In this document: positions 23,120 through 35,848 of the stretch, piece after piece | Layout: the number at the start of each line of letters is the position of its first letter | Position numbering within the stretch: the stretch's first letter is position 1 | DNA from: Schistosoma haematobium | Taxonomy: Eukaryota > Platyhelminthes > Trematoda > Strigeidida > Schistosomatidae | Length of the DNA stretch: 64,000 bases | Direction: 5' to 3' | Assembly (NCBI RefSeq): GCF_000699445.3 | Contig: NC_067198.1 | Span: 20,478,536 to 20,542,535, forward strand | Program-made: the position numbers and the translations under genes | The notes under the pieces: model-generated | Seen by the model: only the letters and a program-made list of their open reading frames with translations | The model's database searches: none | What the model was told of the DNA's origin: nothing

Positions 23120-26100
23120 GTCTCACGTGTAGTAATCGTCTAGGTGCTGTGACAGCCTTACTCTGCTTCCGGAACGCGTTGTTCTGAGTCGTTTATCAGA
23201 TAGCATCGAAGCGTCATCGTGACTGTTGATATATGGGTGAGATGTCGTAATTGTGAAAATCGCGTCCTTCGATTTTGCCATAGGAAAATCGACATGAATA
23301 GGGTCTCCTTGTAAATACGCGGCTTTGAGGTGATGTAAGCTGACGCTATCGTTAATTCTGTTCTTATCGATAACATAATACATAGGTTCACGTTGAAGAA
23401 CTTCGAATTGTCCCTCGTATGATGTTTAGAGAGGTCGTCAAAGTGAGTCGTGACGTACAAAGACGTGTATGCTATATCATAGACCAGATTAAACGAAAAC
23501 ACCAGTTGGTTGCGGTCGAGTAGAAGCAAGTTTGACTGAACGCATTGCTTTTGTAAGCCTGTTCGTGTTGGAGTTTATATTCATATTCATTGGAGAAAGA
23601 CGAAAGATCCACAAATTCTCCTGAAAGTCGAAGTGCTGTTCCATAAACGAGTTGAGTTGCAGTGTATCCAATATCAGCTTTCGCTGCATCATGGTAACCG
23701 AGTAACACGAATGGAAGAGCGTTGGTCCTCTGTGAAACGTTCGCAGCTGTCAGTGAAAACGTTCTATTAACCCGATTACTTGTGGATGGTAAGCAGTCGT
23801 TCGGAACAATGTAAGTCCCAGTAGTGTAATAAGACAACAGAAAAGTTCGGACTGAAACTGGACGCCATGGTCTGTTGAAGAGCAATCACAGTTCGCTACC
23901 CATCGTTCGACGAATACACAAACAACCGTTTCAGTAGTAATTGCTTTGACAGGTACTGCTTCTGGCCATCACGTGAAAAGGTCTGCATAGGTATAGGAAT
24001 AAGGGTGTCTAGTTAAATCTGGTAGGAATTCCGCTCATTCAGGATAAACGTGGTCAAAACGAGTGTCGTTAGTTTTGAATGAACTTAAGAGATATTTCTT
24101 GTATCAACCAACCCTAGATTTCCTACACAGGAGTGCTCACACCACCTCATATGTTTATCCATATGTCTCCAGCAAAATTGTCTTGCTATGAGCTTGATGG
24201 TTGCTCAAACACCTGGATAAGAAAGGTTAAAGACATGTCTTACAATAAACTTTTCTCACCTGTTCACATCTATTCGATCTGCAGTTTAAGGGTTGTCGAA
24301 GACAACTCGTCCAAAGGATCTGAAACTGAGTGACTTTAAGAAGTTTGATCCTTTGGAATCTGTTCAAGGGAGCTGTACGAGACAAGGTATCTGAAACTAC
24401 ATTGTTTGCTCCAGAAGTGTGTCGCATGTCTTAAGCAAACTGCGGAATATAGTCCAGTTGTCGAGACTTGAGGTAAGCTCTTGTCTGAAAGTGAGCTTAG
24501 GGAGAAGGCAAGAGGTTTGTGGTTAGTGTAAAGAGTGAATTCTCGACCTTCAACGGAACGTTGAACGTGCCGTACAGCACAACACATAGCTAAGTGTTCC
24601 CTACCGAAATTGCTATACCTCGATTCTGTGTCTAGCAACCGTCTCGAGGTAAATGCAAAGGTTGCCACGTGTGGTTAACTCATTGTTGTAAGACTCCTTC
24701 GATTGACGAGTGGGATGCATCTGTAGTGGCATTAGACCATAACCACACAATCCTCAAAGCTGGACACGAGATAACTCGGGAAATAGATATTCACTATTTA
24801 ACGCTGAGAAATACCTAATGATGGAAAAGGCGGGAGGAACGAATTAAATGGACTGAGTTGATCGGATGGGATGGCTCGGCCATGCAGGCGTGGTCCCTGT
24901 GAATGTTACCTTATATCTTCTATTCATATTAAATATATTGTTCCTTCTCTGGCCTAACCTTGTTCTACATCATGTATTGGTAATTGATACAATACAGTGA
25001 GTTGGTGTAGTCGATGGTGTGACTTCCACGTAAGATCTTATAGATTAGGCAGTTATATCATGACAAATCTAAAATTTTAGGATTAGGTCCATTATTAGAG
25101 CAGTACTAATATCATAGTAGACCATAATTCTACACATCCACTGCGATACTAGTGGGTGCTTTGCTGTCCTGGTGCGCAAGCAATGTTACTTCGCCAATGA
25201 GTTCCTTAACAGTGTAGAGTGTTTATTCGCAACGTCGTTTAAATTGATGGTCGGTTTAAGGTTTTATAAGAGACCAGCAATTTGATAAGAACCGTCGGTA
25301 GAGAATTACTTGGTCGTTACACATGCGGAGTTGTTTGATTGTGGTCAGTTCTGGATAGTCCAGAATGGCCACCACTTTACTTTGCAGAAGTGGGATGCTT
25401 TGAGCGTTAATAATATATCCGAAAAAATCTAGAGAGTCAGTGGAGATTTAATATTTCCGAATGTTTACAGTAATGCCGTGTTTTCGCAGTCGTTCGAGAA
25501 ATAGGTCCAGATGCTGGAGATGAGATTCTCTGTCCGGACCTGCAACCAAGCAGTCACCAACATAAGCATATACAAGGTTGGGACCTCGAAAAACGTACTC
25601 ATTGAATCTCTAGAAAGTTTGTGCAGCGTTTCTTAAGTTGGAAGGCATGCGCAAAAATTAGCGAAGACCGAAAGTTTTGATGATAATGGTTTTGGGGATG
25701 TCGTTAGCAGCAATGGGAATTTGGTTATATGCTTCAACCGAGTCAACCTTCGGAAAAACAGTCGTACCTTTCAAGGTAGCTGTCAAATGGTGAAGGTGAA
25801 TTAACGTGTGACAATCAGAGATGGTTTTCGCATTCAGTTGCCGATAGTCAACAGTTGAACGCCAATCACTGCCTCCTGTTTTAGGGACCATGCACAAGTG
25901 AGATGACCGTGGGCTGTTTAATGGTCAAATGATTCCTAAGTCCATCATACGTTCGAATTCGTCTTTGCTCAAACTCAGCTCTTCGAGAGCCAGTCGGCGA
26001 GATTTCGAGAATAAAGGTGGCTCTACAGTCGTGATTTGATGCGTAACGTCGCTGGTTAGACATGGCAATTTCAGTCACGTTTGGTGTATTTCGGGGTACT

Positions 26101-26165
26101 TGTTGAGTATTTCCTGTTATTATGGATCCATTGTATGCCTTACTGTGATTGAGGACAAACAACAT
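23120..26165 (-). mobile_element. Decayed Ty3/gypsy retrotransposon pol region
   Basis: Read on the minus strand from 26165: a pre-RT segment (TVEPPLFSKSRRLALEEL in one frame), then RT (CMVPKTGGSDWRSTVDYRQL and TTVFPKVDSVEAYNQIP). The catalytic box reads YAYVGDCLVAG, so the first of the paired Asp residues is Gly. RNase H follows (FAFTSRRLLDTESRYSNFGR at about 24610-24668, YTNHKPLAFSLSSL), then a DTLSRTAP-type linker at 24.4 kb and integrase C-terminal segments (LPFVLLGYHDAAKADIGYTA, 23.5-23.9 kb). The frame is interrupted repeatedly, and a foreign repeat sits between RT and RNase H. It resembles schistosome gypsy elements such as Boudicca or the Saci group. LTRs were not identified. Confidence 0.82.
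24730..25140. repeat. Dispersed repeat D, copy 1 (inside gypsy pol)
   Basis: About 400 bp shared with 26191-26580. Common landmarks are TATTCATATTAAATATA, ATGTGACTTCCAC-like and ATCATGA(C/T)AAAT. It separates the RT and RNase H parts of the gypsy relic, so it inserted after the gypsy element. Orientation and family are unknown. Confidence 0.65.
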
Positions 26166-26190
26166 CTGGAAAAAGAAGTTAAGTAACGAT

Positions 26191-26580
26191 GTTGGTCCTA
26201 ATCACACAGTCTTCAAAGCTGAAAATGCATATTCAACAATTAACACGAAGAGAAGGTCAACAGTGGAGTAGGTGAGAGGAATTAATTCATTCAATAGGAT
26301 GGTATGGCTCAGTCTTGCAAATGTGGCCATTCTTGTGTAACTTATCGCTTTTATTCATATTAAATATACTGTTATATTTGTGGCCTAAATGTAATCTTTA
26401 GAAACGCCAATCATGTTGCTGATCAACACGATGCGACAAGTTAGTGTAGACAATGATGTGACTTCCACTTTAGACCTTATTAATTAGGTAGTCACATCAT
26501 GATAAATTTTCAATTTTAGAATTAGGTATATCATTAAAGCAGTACTAATAACGAAGTGGAACACAGTTCTACAGTTACAC
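26191..26580. repeat. Dispersed repeat D, copy 2
   Basis: Direct-orientation relative of 24730-25140, clearly diverged by substitutions and small indels. It begins within about 30 bp of the left-most readable gypsy pol sequence on the minus strand. It might be a solo terminal repeat or the 3' end of another retroelement; neither can be shown here. Confidence 0.6.
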
Positions 26581-27019
26581 GTACAGATAAACTAGTATTT
26601 CCGTTTACTAACCACCGTTTGCGCGTGTCAATGAGTAGATTATGATATTATAGCAGGTCTATATCGATGATTGAGATAGAAACATCTGCAATAACGAAGA
26701 TCCAGTGAGTGGGTTAGCGTAAACCCAAATTCGTAATCACATTAGTGATGTATAGCAGACGGCTATGTCTGCGGGCTACGGTTCCCGTTAACGCGTGCCA
26801 GATGGGAGGTTTCCTCAAAACATTTTTCGTGATGATTGGTTGGGAGCTCAGAAAATCGCAGGGCTTTCTATAATTTCGAGATTATCCGCGCTGAATATGA
26901 TATCAGAGCCAATCGGTGTTGTCTACTACGATCCAGAGACAGATGGTTTCCGGGAGCATCTATGGTCATGATGAAAGCTAAGATAACGTTTCAGAATATT
27001 GCAGAGTTCTGCGACTTTA

Positions 27020-27850
27020 TTTCATGTCGGTTGAGGTTTTCCTTTTGCAGAATAGACCTTAGCTTGGAATGCGTCTGTCAGCTGCCCTCCATGCACGACC
27101 TTGCACTGTAGTCCGTCGTATGAGTTCCGGATAATATGGACAATCTTCTCAGGGACTCCGGAGTGTCGAAGAAGTTTCCATGACGTCCTCCTATCTACAC
27201 TGTTAAATGCCTTTTCATAATCAATGAAGTTGATGTATAGTGACGAGTTCCACTCAATTGATTGTTCGACGATGATCCGTAGTGTCGCAATTCGGTCTGT
27301 GCACGACCGATCCCAACGGAATCCAGCTTGTTGATCTCGAAGTTGGGCGTCTACTGCATCTTTCATCCGGTTCAGCAAAACTCTGTTAAAGTCTTTTCTT
27401 GGTACTGACAGTAGTGTGATTCCTCTGTAGTTTTCACATTTGCTCAGGTTTCCTTTCTTTGGAATTATGATGAGGTGTCCTTCTTTCCAGTCTATCGGCA
27501 CTTGTTCCTCCTCCCAAATCTTTCTGAATAGAAGGTGAAGCATGTTTGTAGTTACTTCGATGTCTGACTTCAGTGCTTCAGCTGGTATGTTGTCAGGTCC
27601 CGCTGCTTTCCCGCTCTTGATTTATGTGATGGCCATTCTGATTTCTTCCGTCGTTGGTGGATTGACATCTATAGGAAGATCTGTGTGTGTTGCTTCCATG
27701 TCCGGTGGATTCATTGGAGCCGGCCAAATCAGGAGTTCCTCGAAGTGCTCTACCCATCTGTTCCGCTGTTGCTGAATTTCAGTGATTGGCCTGTATGAAC
27801 ATATGATGGGTAGGATAAGCAGTGCACACACATACGCTCATATAAAAAGT
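27020..27850 (-). mobile_element. 5'- and 3'-truncated RTE-clade LINE (SR2-like) RT fragment
   Basis: Minus-strand frames 27022-27543 and 27622-27831 carry RT blocks of an RTE family different from the 9.9-kb one: ITEIQQQRNRWVEHFEELL, GHLIIIPKKGNLSKCENY, RGITLLSVPRKDFNRVLL, QQAGFRWDRSCTDRIATLR and INFIDYEKAFNSVDRR. The frame shifts at about 27.55-27.62 kb and is lost before the catalytic DD box. The motif style matches SR2-type schistosome RTE elements. It is a dead fragment. Confidence 0.82.
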
Positions 27851-29214
27851 CAAGATTAATAAGCGAATAAATGTCAAGGTCAGAACTTGACTCAAGAAGA
27901 ATAAATATATAGGTCTATCCAGAAGCTATAATAACCTATGTGGAGTTGACATGGTACTGGAAAATGCAGTGACAACATTACATCAGTATTAGTGAAGTTC
28001 AGCAATCATTTGGGTACAACGACAGTAACTCAAGTAGTTTCAATATACTGAAAAGTCGGCTTCATTCATTTGGACAAACACTAGAAATATCGTCGCAGCG
28101 GTTTCCACATTGTATATTATTTGAGGAAGCTGGAATGAGTTTGTAAAAGTTCGCTTTGCTACAGCAGTACTGTCAATTTCAAAATACTGGGTGATTCATC
28201 ACAGTTCCGAAGTCAAATTTATTGCTCAAAACGTACTCTTAGCATCTATATAACAACAAGTGATTTTCCTTTAGTCGTAATATAAAGTGACTTGCCACTA
28301 GCAATCAGTTAGACCAACCGTCTTCAAATGAAGGCAGAATGTGGTATCAAATGCATAAAACGTATTTTATTATACTGTGGTGCGTGCTACTTATATTGAT
28401 ATAAGTAGTATATAACGCGAGTTAAAGAACGTAATTTCTGGCAGCAGAACAGCGAGAACACAGTGGAATTTGTAAGAAACTGCATGAACAATGAAATGTG
28501 AGACGATGGATTGATGTTTGCAATGGCAACAGTCCGGTTTGATATGATAGAATGATATTTTGCAAATTAACGATTTACTATTGGTTTTCCTGTTTTACCA
28601 AGTAACTCTGTAATTTTGTGCTAAATACATTCGGTTGTCCGCACCCGTGTTCTGTTCACTACAATAATACTATATTGTAAATAATTACGACCATTGCTTA
28701 AATCGATTATTTGGTGGTCTAAGGATTATTTTTCCAGCCACTAAGTTGTAGGCATCGAACCCGCTATAAACAGGCAACTAGTATCATTAGTACAAACACA
28801 AAATGTATGTTTCAAAATTAAGTACATGGATTTACAATTATTGAGTTATATGTAAATATCATTGAATATAACAGTTAATCCACCAAGCTGTTCCATAGTT
28901 TACTAAATATATTACATTTGCTCAAAGTCCAGGAAAACAGACTGAATGTAGTTAGTAGATTTCTTGGTGCTTTTATTATTCAGAGATTTACTTTACGATT
29001 CCGCACTTAGGTTGATGTGAATATCTAAAACCATATAGGTACAAATAGTCTAACTACAAGAATTCCAAAGGTTATGAATGGAAACATTTAGTATTAAATA
29101 AAACAAACTACCGAATAATTTTGACTCACATGTTTCTAAAACGTCGTTTAATCCGTGTGTTATTAACAAGTGCATGAACACCTCTCGAGAACTATGTTTA
29201 CTCGTATAACAAAC
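27851..29214. other. Non-coding region downstream of VPS13B
   Basis: No gene, tRNA-like boxes or repeats shared within the window were recognised. It is AT-rich. Confidence 0.45.
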
Positions 29215-29375
29215 GGATAACAATGGAATCCAGAACAAGCGTTTCGCCCTTATTCCGGACTCGTTAGTTGTATGCCCATTCACCTAAATGACCACATCGG
29301 GGTTCGGACCTAGTTCCTTTACCTCCGAAGACCAAACACGTTATCCACTGAGCTACTGAATTTAGACGGCGACTA
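29215..29375 (-). mobile_element. SMalpha-type SINE with hammerhead
   Basis: On the minus strand, a tRNA-like half has A box TAGCTCAGTGGATAACG and B box AGGTCCGAACCCC, followed by a hammerhead-like module and TTCTGGATTCCATTG. This layout (tRNA-related pol III promoter, then a hammerhead) is that of the SMalpha retroposons known from schistosomes. It lies about 440 bp downstream of the VPS13B stop codon. The ends are approximate. Confidence 0.72.
29222..29275 (-). ncRNA. Hammerhead ribozyme relic of SMalpha type
   Basis: The core reads CTAACGA, stem II GTCC paired with GGGC, then GAAAC, and the downstream strand TTCTGGATTCC. The expected core is CUGANGA, so G5 has become A and activity is probably lost. 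The second core half is intact. Confidence 0.7.
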
Positions 29376-29813
29376 GCTTTATCAAGCTCTTACTAATTAA
29401 AATGTGCAAAAATACCAAATAATCAAAGAGAATGAATTCGATTAATATCTGATATATCTATAGAAATATGTGTGCAACACATAATTGATCGAAGAATTAT
29501 GTAAATTTGTAGTTTAAACCATTTATTTAAACTTCTCGTTCCCAAAACATTTAATATATACATAACTGTTTGTAAATTATCTAACAACTTTTAACAAAAC
29601 TGATGCAAAGCTTAAAAATGTAGAAATGTTCAACTATGAAGAAAAAACGTGTACAGAAATAGTGAAAAAAAATATAATTTATTACTAAGACCTGAAAATA
29701 TTATAGTGAGAATCACATTTGCTAGAAAAAAATTATCACATCGAGAGAATTTGAATCACAGTGTTTATCTTGTCTGGAAACAACAAGAGAACAGAGACGT
29801 ACAAAAAGCCTAG

Positions 29814-32800
29814 TTAAACATGAATAAGATCGGTTGAACTCATACCTATCAAATATTCTCTAACACGCTTCCACCTAGAATTATGTCGATCGGATGAAAA
29901 AAGATCTGCGGAATTCATATCTGACGTTGAATCAACAGAATTACTATCAGGAATAGTATGTTGTTCTTGAAGTGAACTAGAATTTAACTCTGTATTATTT
30001 TGATGAGTCGATTTTTTCAATCTTTCATCTATCAACCAGAACTTTTGAATAATTGATTTTAAACAGTGTATGTCATTTGATGAAGTGAATTGGATATGAT
30101 CAATCCATTTCCAGGAATCATTGATGGAAATATCGAATGGCCGATTGTTGAGTGAACTATTCATATCACTTACGGAATTATTATAAGTATTTACTAATGA
30201 AGGCTTGTCATTAACAGAAGTATCAATTATTTCCACGAATTTCGAGTCGAATCCGATGATATTGTCAATGAAACGCCTCAAAACTTCATTAGGAAATTGT
30301 TCAAACCATGAGAAGTAAGAATTATTAATTTCATTTGTGATAACAGATGCGTAAACAATATTCTGAAATACAAAATAGTACATATTTAGATAGTAAAATA
30401 TCCAGTAATACAGGTTACATTTAACTGAATTCAATAAAGAAAAACTATAACAAACACCTCCTAATTAGTTTGTTGGTTGGTATTCGATGACTAAAAGAAG
30501 AAATTCCATCTCATTAGTTGATTTACTTTGAAGTGAGTAACTGATTAAAATATATAAATATTAACACAAATTTATTTTGATTGATGAACTCATTTACTAG
30601 ACAAAGATTCGTCTAATACCCGGTTGTTCAAACTGAAGTAGATCGAACGGAAGATTCGGACCTATAACTTAACAATTGGAAGCTGAACACCACGAATGTA
30701 TGGTATATCAAGCTATCTCGCTGGTTATCTTATTTATTGTTTTATTTTATACGACAGATTATTAGGGCATTGAGAAAGAATACAAATAGCAAAATTATGG
30801 ACTCATAGAAAACAAACTAGAATCTAGATTAGTTGTATATCAGTGACAAGTTGTTAAATTTTACATCACATATATCATAGGGAAAGAGATAGAGAGATAG
30901 GAAATTAATGAGCAGAAGAACAAAGGAAAAGGTGGAAGGGAATGAAGGGTGTTTAATATCAATAGAAAATTAAGAAGAGAAAGAATGAACTATCTGAATC
31001 AGTTTGCCAGAGCAAAATACACAATTTCGATTATTACCCTGAAGAAGTTGGCTGGACGAAACGTTGGAATCAGTTAAATTTCAATCGCTGAGAATATTCC
31101 AAATATAATTTTCACATATAATGACTTTTCTATACTCGGCGCTCAATTACTGTCAAACTATTCGTTCTAATCTTGACGAACATTCGTATAAATCCCAACA
31201 GCTGTTGGCATATAATGTCGAGTCAAGGAAAATCAAGCATGCATCCAATTAAAAGCCTTGTACGGTATATACCTTTAAGAACCGTGTTTAAGACAGTACA
31301 GACATTGTGTACAAAGAATTTTTCAAAATAAAGTGGAAGTTGTACTGTTAGAATGCCCGAAGTGATGAAAACAATAGACATACAATTATTGTTTATACAC
31401 ACAAACCAAATCATACGCAACCACACATTTTGTTTATATTTTTCTTCTCGACTCATTTGATCAACGCGACCAAGGGTTTCACCTAAAACTTAAAGAGCTC
31501 ATACGTAATATACAACTTGATCAATAATTGTCACGGATAATTTCAGTTGACTTACCGGATCTAATGATGCTGATATCCAAAGAAGTGTATCATTTATAAT
31601 ATGTGACTGTGCTATAGAATAATTTTCATTATTGTGATTACAAATTCCAGTAGTAATCCAAGAGCAGATTGATAATTCTTCATTGTCATGATAATTAGAA
31701 TTTGAAACATTTGACTGTACATATCTGAGTGCAACTGATCCCCAATAACGGAGTATCATAACGTCTACATTTTGATATTGTAAACGCAAACCGATTTCAG
31801 ATGAAATATATGGTCTAGGAACAATACAAGAAAACAGTTATGATATAACAGTAAAAACGAATGTGTTTTTTGGTCTTACACATGATGAACTAAATAACTA
31901 GAATCATTAGTCGATTGGGAACCTGATAAATAAATTAGGCAATAAACGGATCCCCAAGTAGATCATGTGTACACAAATACCTCAAGTCTAACCAACGACT
32001 AAGGTTTAAATGATGGGCCAAGACAATCATTTACTGAAACAAACTAAGAGCAGTAAGCACAGAGAAATCCAAGTAGAATCCAACCTTTTACATGTAAAAA
32101 TAGTCCATAAATTTATTAAAGTCCGACATAAATGTCTACGCTTGATAAACAATCTCTTCTTAGTTTCACCTGGCATGTCAAATTATCAAACACACACATG
32201 TGCAACAATATGTGAAGATACAGTGAATGCAAAGGAGTTTGGAGAGTTTAAACTAAAATATATCGATATTTAATTCAGAAAAAGTCTAAAACATATTCTA
32301 GGAGCAACTTAAAATACTGTACTGTGAACGTAATGATTCGGACTGGAGAATTAACTGAGTGGTTGACAAGAGTTTAAGATTGTTCCAATAAACCAATAAA
32401 AGTGTATTAGACGCTCAAATAAACAGTTGATTGCAAGCAAACTATACAACTAGAGCTGAAATTCTTTATAGTCAATTCACAACAAACCACCAAACATGTA
32501 TCAATTAGGTCAGAAATTAAATAAATGAACAGCGTTACAATTCGAGAAACGTTTAGTTTTACATTGAATTATATTAAATTGGTATATTAACGAAAAATAG
32601 TGCGCTTACTATCTGTCATATACTAAATACCAGAAGCAAAATGATGTAGATCAAAGTTGATTACTGATTTTGAAAAAAAGTATTGCACAATATCTTCACA
32701 AACAATAGTTAGAATAACAAACAAATCTGTAATAATGAACATATTCATACTTACTCTCCATATTTACTTGGTATAATTATCTCTGCTGAGTTGTTTGTAC

Positions 32801-35081
32801 CATGCAACAAACCTTTGCTAGTTTGAGCAATTAATTCTGCAGCTCCAGCAACAGGTTTAGTGACCACTCCGACAAGACCACGACCAAAACCACCAAGAGT
32901 AGATAACAAGAAATTAGGAGTTGATTGACTGTCAACAGATGAATTAAAAATACTATCTGAGTAAACAATTGTATTGTCCATTGTTTTAAAAATAGCTTGT
33001 AATGGTTGGTCAGCCACTCCGGCTATAGCGCTCAGTAAACACAAACCTAAACTGCTCAGTCCTTGTTGAATACCTTCACTAAATCCTTTAGGTGTATGAT
33101 GTCGTCGAATATGATCTTGGTGTTGTTCATAATGAGGATCAAGAGAAAGATAATCCAAGTTTCTAGCTAAACTAGAGGCTATGCCACTGATAGACAACAA
33201 TAATCCACTGAAATTAAATACACAACAAAGTATAAAGTGCTGAAATTTAAAAGGATACATCATAAGAGCATATAATAATAAATCATACTTATTTTTACTA
33301 CTCAGTCGAAGTAGCAAAGTATTTTAATTAAAAAAACGTTATGAGCAAAATGCAACAAATAGTCGAATGAACTAAATAAACAAACGTTTCGCTCCTAGTG
33401 AAATTCATCACGTTAAAAAGTGCTGAAAATAGTGATATATATTCAAAAACTGAATAAATTAATGTCCTACGGGGTTACAGTCTTCCTGTTTAGTAATGTA
33501 TTGAGGAAAGGTGATATGAAGTTCCAGAGACTTCCAAATGACACTGACGAGATAAAGTGTTTACAGTCTTGTTTCAGTTGCAGAAGACTTTTTCAATGAA
33601 TTCTGGAGGGCTTCTAACAGAAACTTACAAGTAATTCAAATCTTTCTGATGAATTAATCCCGATTGTATTGTATTCTGAAAAGGTACCTGAATGATGCAG
33701 TGTAAATGTTTTTTTCTTAACGTCCAAAAATAATGAAGTCTTTCTAGTTTGGTTAGTTAAGGAGTCCTATATTGTCCTCGTTGCACCCAGACTAACAACT
33801 ATAAGTTTATAATAACAAATTTTAGGCACTTTAGTGGACATTCAAAAGTTTAACATATGACTGAGTATTATCCCTCAACCATAAGACTATTCAAGAACAC
33901 TCTCAACTTGTGTCAATAAACTTGATGTGTCTACGTTTCCATCGTTCAAAGTATACATGCAAGTCCTAAAAAATCAGTCTCTTCTTCCTTATCGTTTTAC
34001 GATTTATTGTCGGGATATCATCTTAAGATCGTCCCTGTGAGACTATTTGCCATTCAGGGAACAAAGATAAGTCTCAGGGGGTTAAACCTGGTTAGTAGGG
34101 AGAGTATTCCAGGGTTGTGATAGGATTAATGTATATTCTGTACAATAATGTTATATTACCTGAGTTTGCGTGCGTGTTTAATAGACAGGCCAAGTACAAA
34201 ATCTCTAATGTATTTTTATGTTACATACAATTAAGAAAGTGTACAAAATTCTAGACTTCAGATGGCAAAGCAGTGAAATAGTAGTTAAGACGTCCGACTT
34301 CCATTCACTAAATCGAAGGTTCGAGCCGCCCTCAACCTGATTCGGTTCGGGAAACTGGGTAGTACCATGAGCCCCCACACAGACTGTAACTCATATGATA
34401 TATAATTGTAGTATACACTGAAAAAGGTAAGTAAAAATTGTTTATTTACCCAGTTGTTCGACGTGTAAGTGAACTAAGCCCTTGAGTAAGACGATATATA
34501 AATCCAACATTTCGATTATATTTCAATGAAAACGTAGTCGAATCAGATGCAACAGTACCGATCGACATTGCCACAGTAGATGAGAAATCAATATTTTGTT
34601 GACATATAAATAGATTTTTATCAGACAAATTAATCATTGTAACATTTTCACCATCATTATTCTCATCATCCTCATTTGATGAACGTAAATGTATTAAATC
34701 ATTAAGACCATTAATCAGAGAATACAACAGACCAGTCACATTACCTAATAAATCTAAACTGCCAACTAACCAACCAGAACGAAATAACATTTGAGTAATA
34801 TAATGCATTGTTAATAAATATTTCACTGAATTCCAATAAATTAATGAACCAGATAAAATATTTGAATCATGTTGTTGATGATGATAATGTTCAACATTAT
34901 TAAGATACCCATTCTCAGTATTAATCAGTTTAAAAGAAGTAAAATGTAATGGAGCTGAATGACAAGATAAATACAAACGTAACATTGCATGTAAACTTAA
35001 ATTAATTTTAAATGAATCAATTGTTAATTGTCTACATAAGAAATAAGTTTGATCCATTGGTTTCAATGATGAACTAATTAA

Positions 35082-35136
<55 letters not shown>

Positions 35137-35803
35137 GATGTATTGAATTTCGTTAAAATTTGTATTAAATTATTAGATATTCCAAGAATATCATAAATCA
35201 ATGAATCTTCTAGATAAACATCTAAATTAGGCGGATATAAATAACAAGTAATGATTGAAGAAGAATTTGTCAATATACTATTACATAATTTATAATTTAA
35301 CATAGAAACTGTTAATAATGATGATGAATTAAATAGAATTCGACAAATAGTTTTTGATTTTCTGAATTGAATTGTTTGTAAAATTACTGGGAAATCATAT
35401 TCATTAGTCCATATATGACACCAATTATCTAACTGTAAATGTTTTAAACAAATTTCAATAATAAATTGTTTATTTATAATAAAATATTGATTATTTAATT
35501 GAATATTATTATTATTATTATTATTATTGATCAATGTTGAGTTCTTTATCAGTATAAAACTTAAACTGATAATTGTTAAACGTATAAATTCATCTTGTGG
35601 TGGTAACAATTCATTAAATTTATATTTTGATATTAAATGATTAGATAATGATTTATTTTTTTGATTTATTTTTCGATTTTCGATTGTTATTAAATGTATA
35701 CAAAATTGATTGATAGTTAAATGAATTTTATTTAAATACTTTAATGAATTGATCAATGATAGTGTTGGTGATAGGAATTGGTCAATAGTTGTTCGATCAA
35801 AAC

Positions 35804-35848
<45 letters not shown>

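Noticed and set aside
33375..33420. Hammerhead-like motif on the minus strand (GTGATGA then GCGAAACG)
   Set aside because: C3 of the core is G, and stem II cannot close at its first pair; kept only as a weak relative of the 31.03-kb motif.
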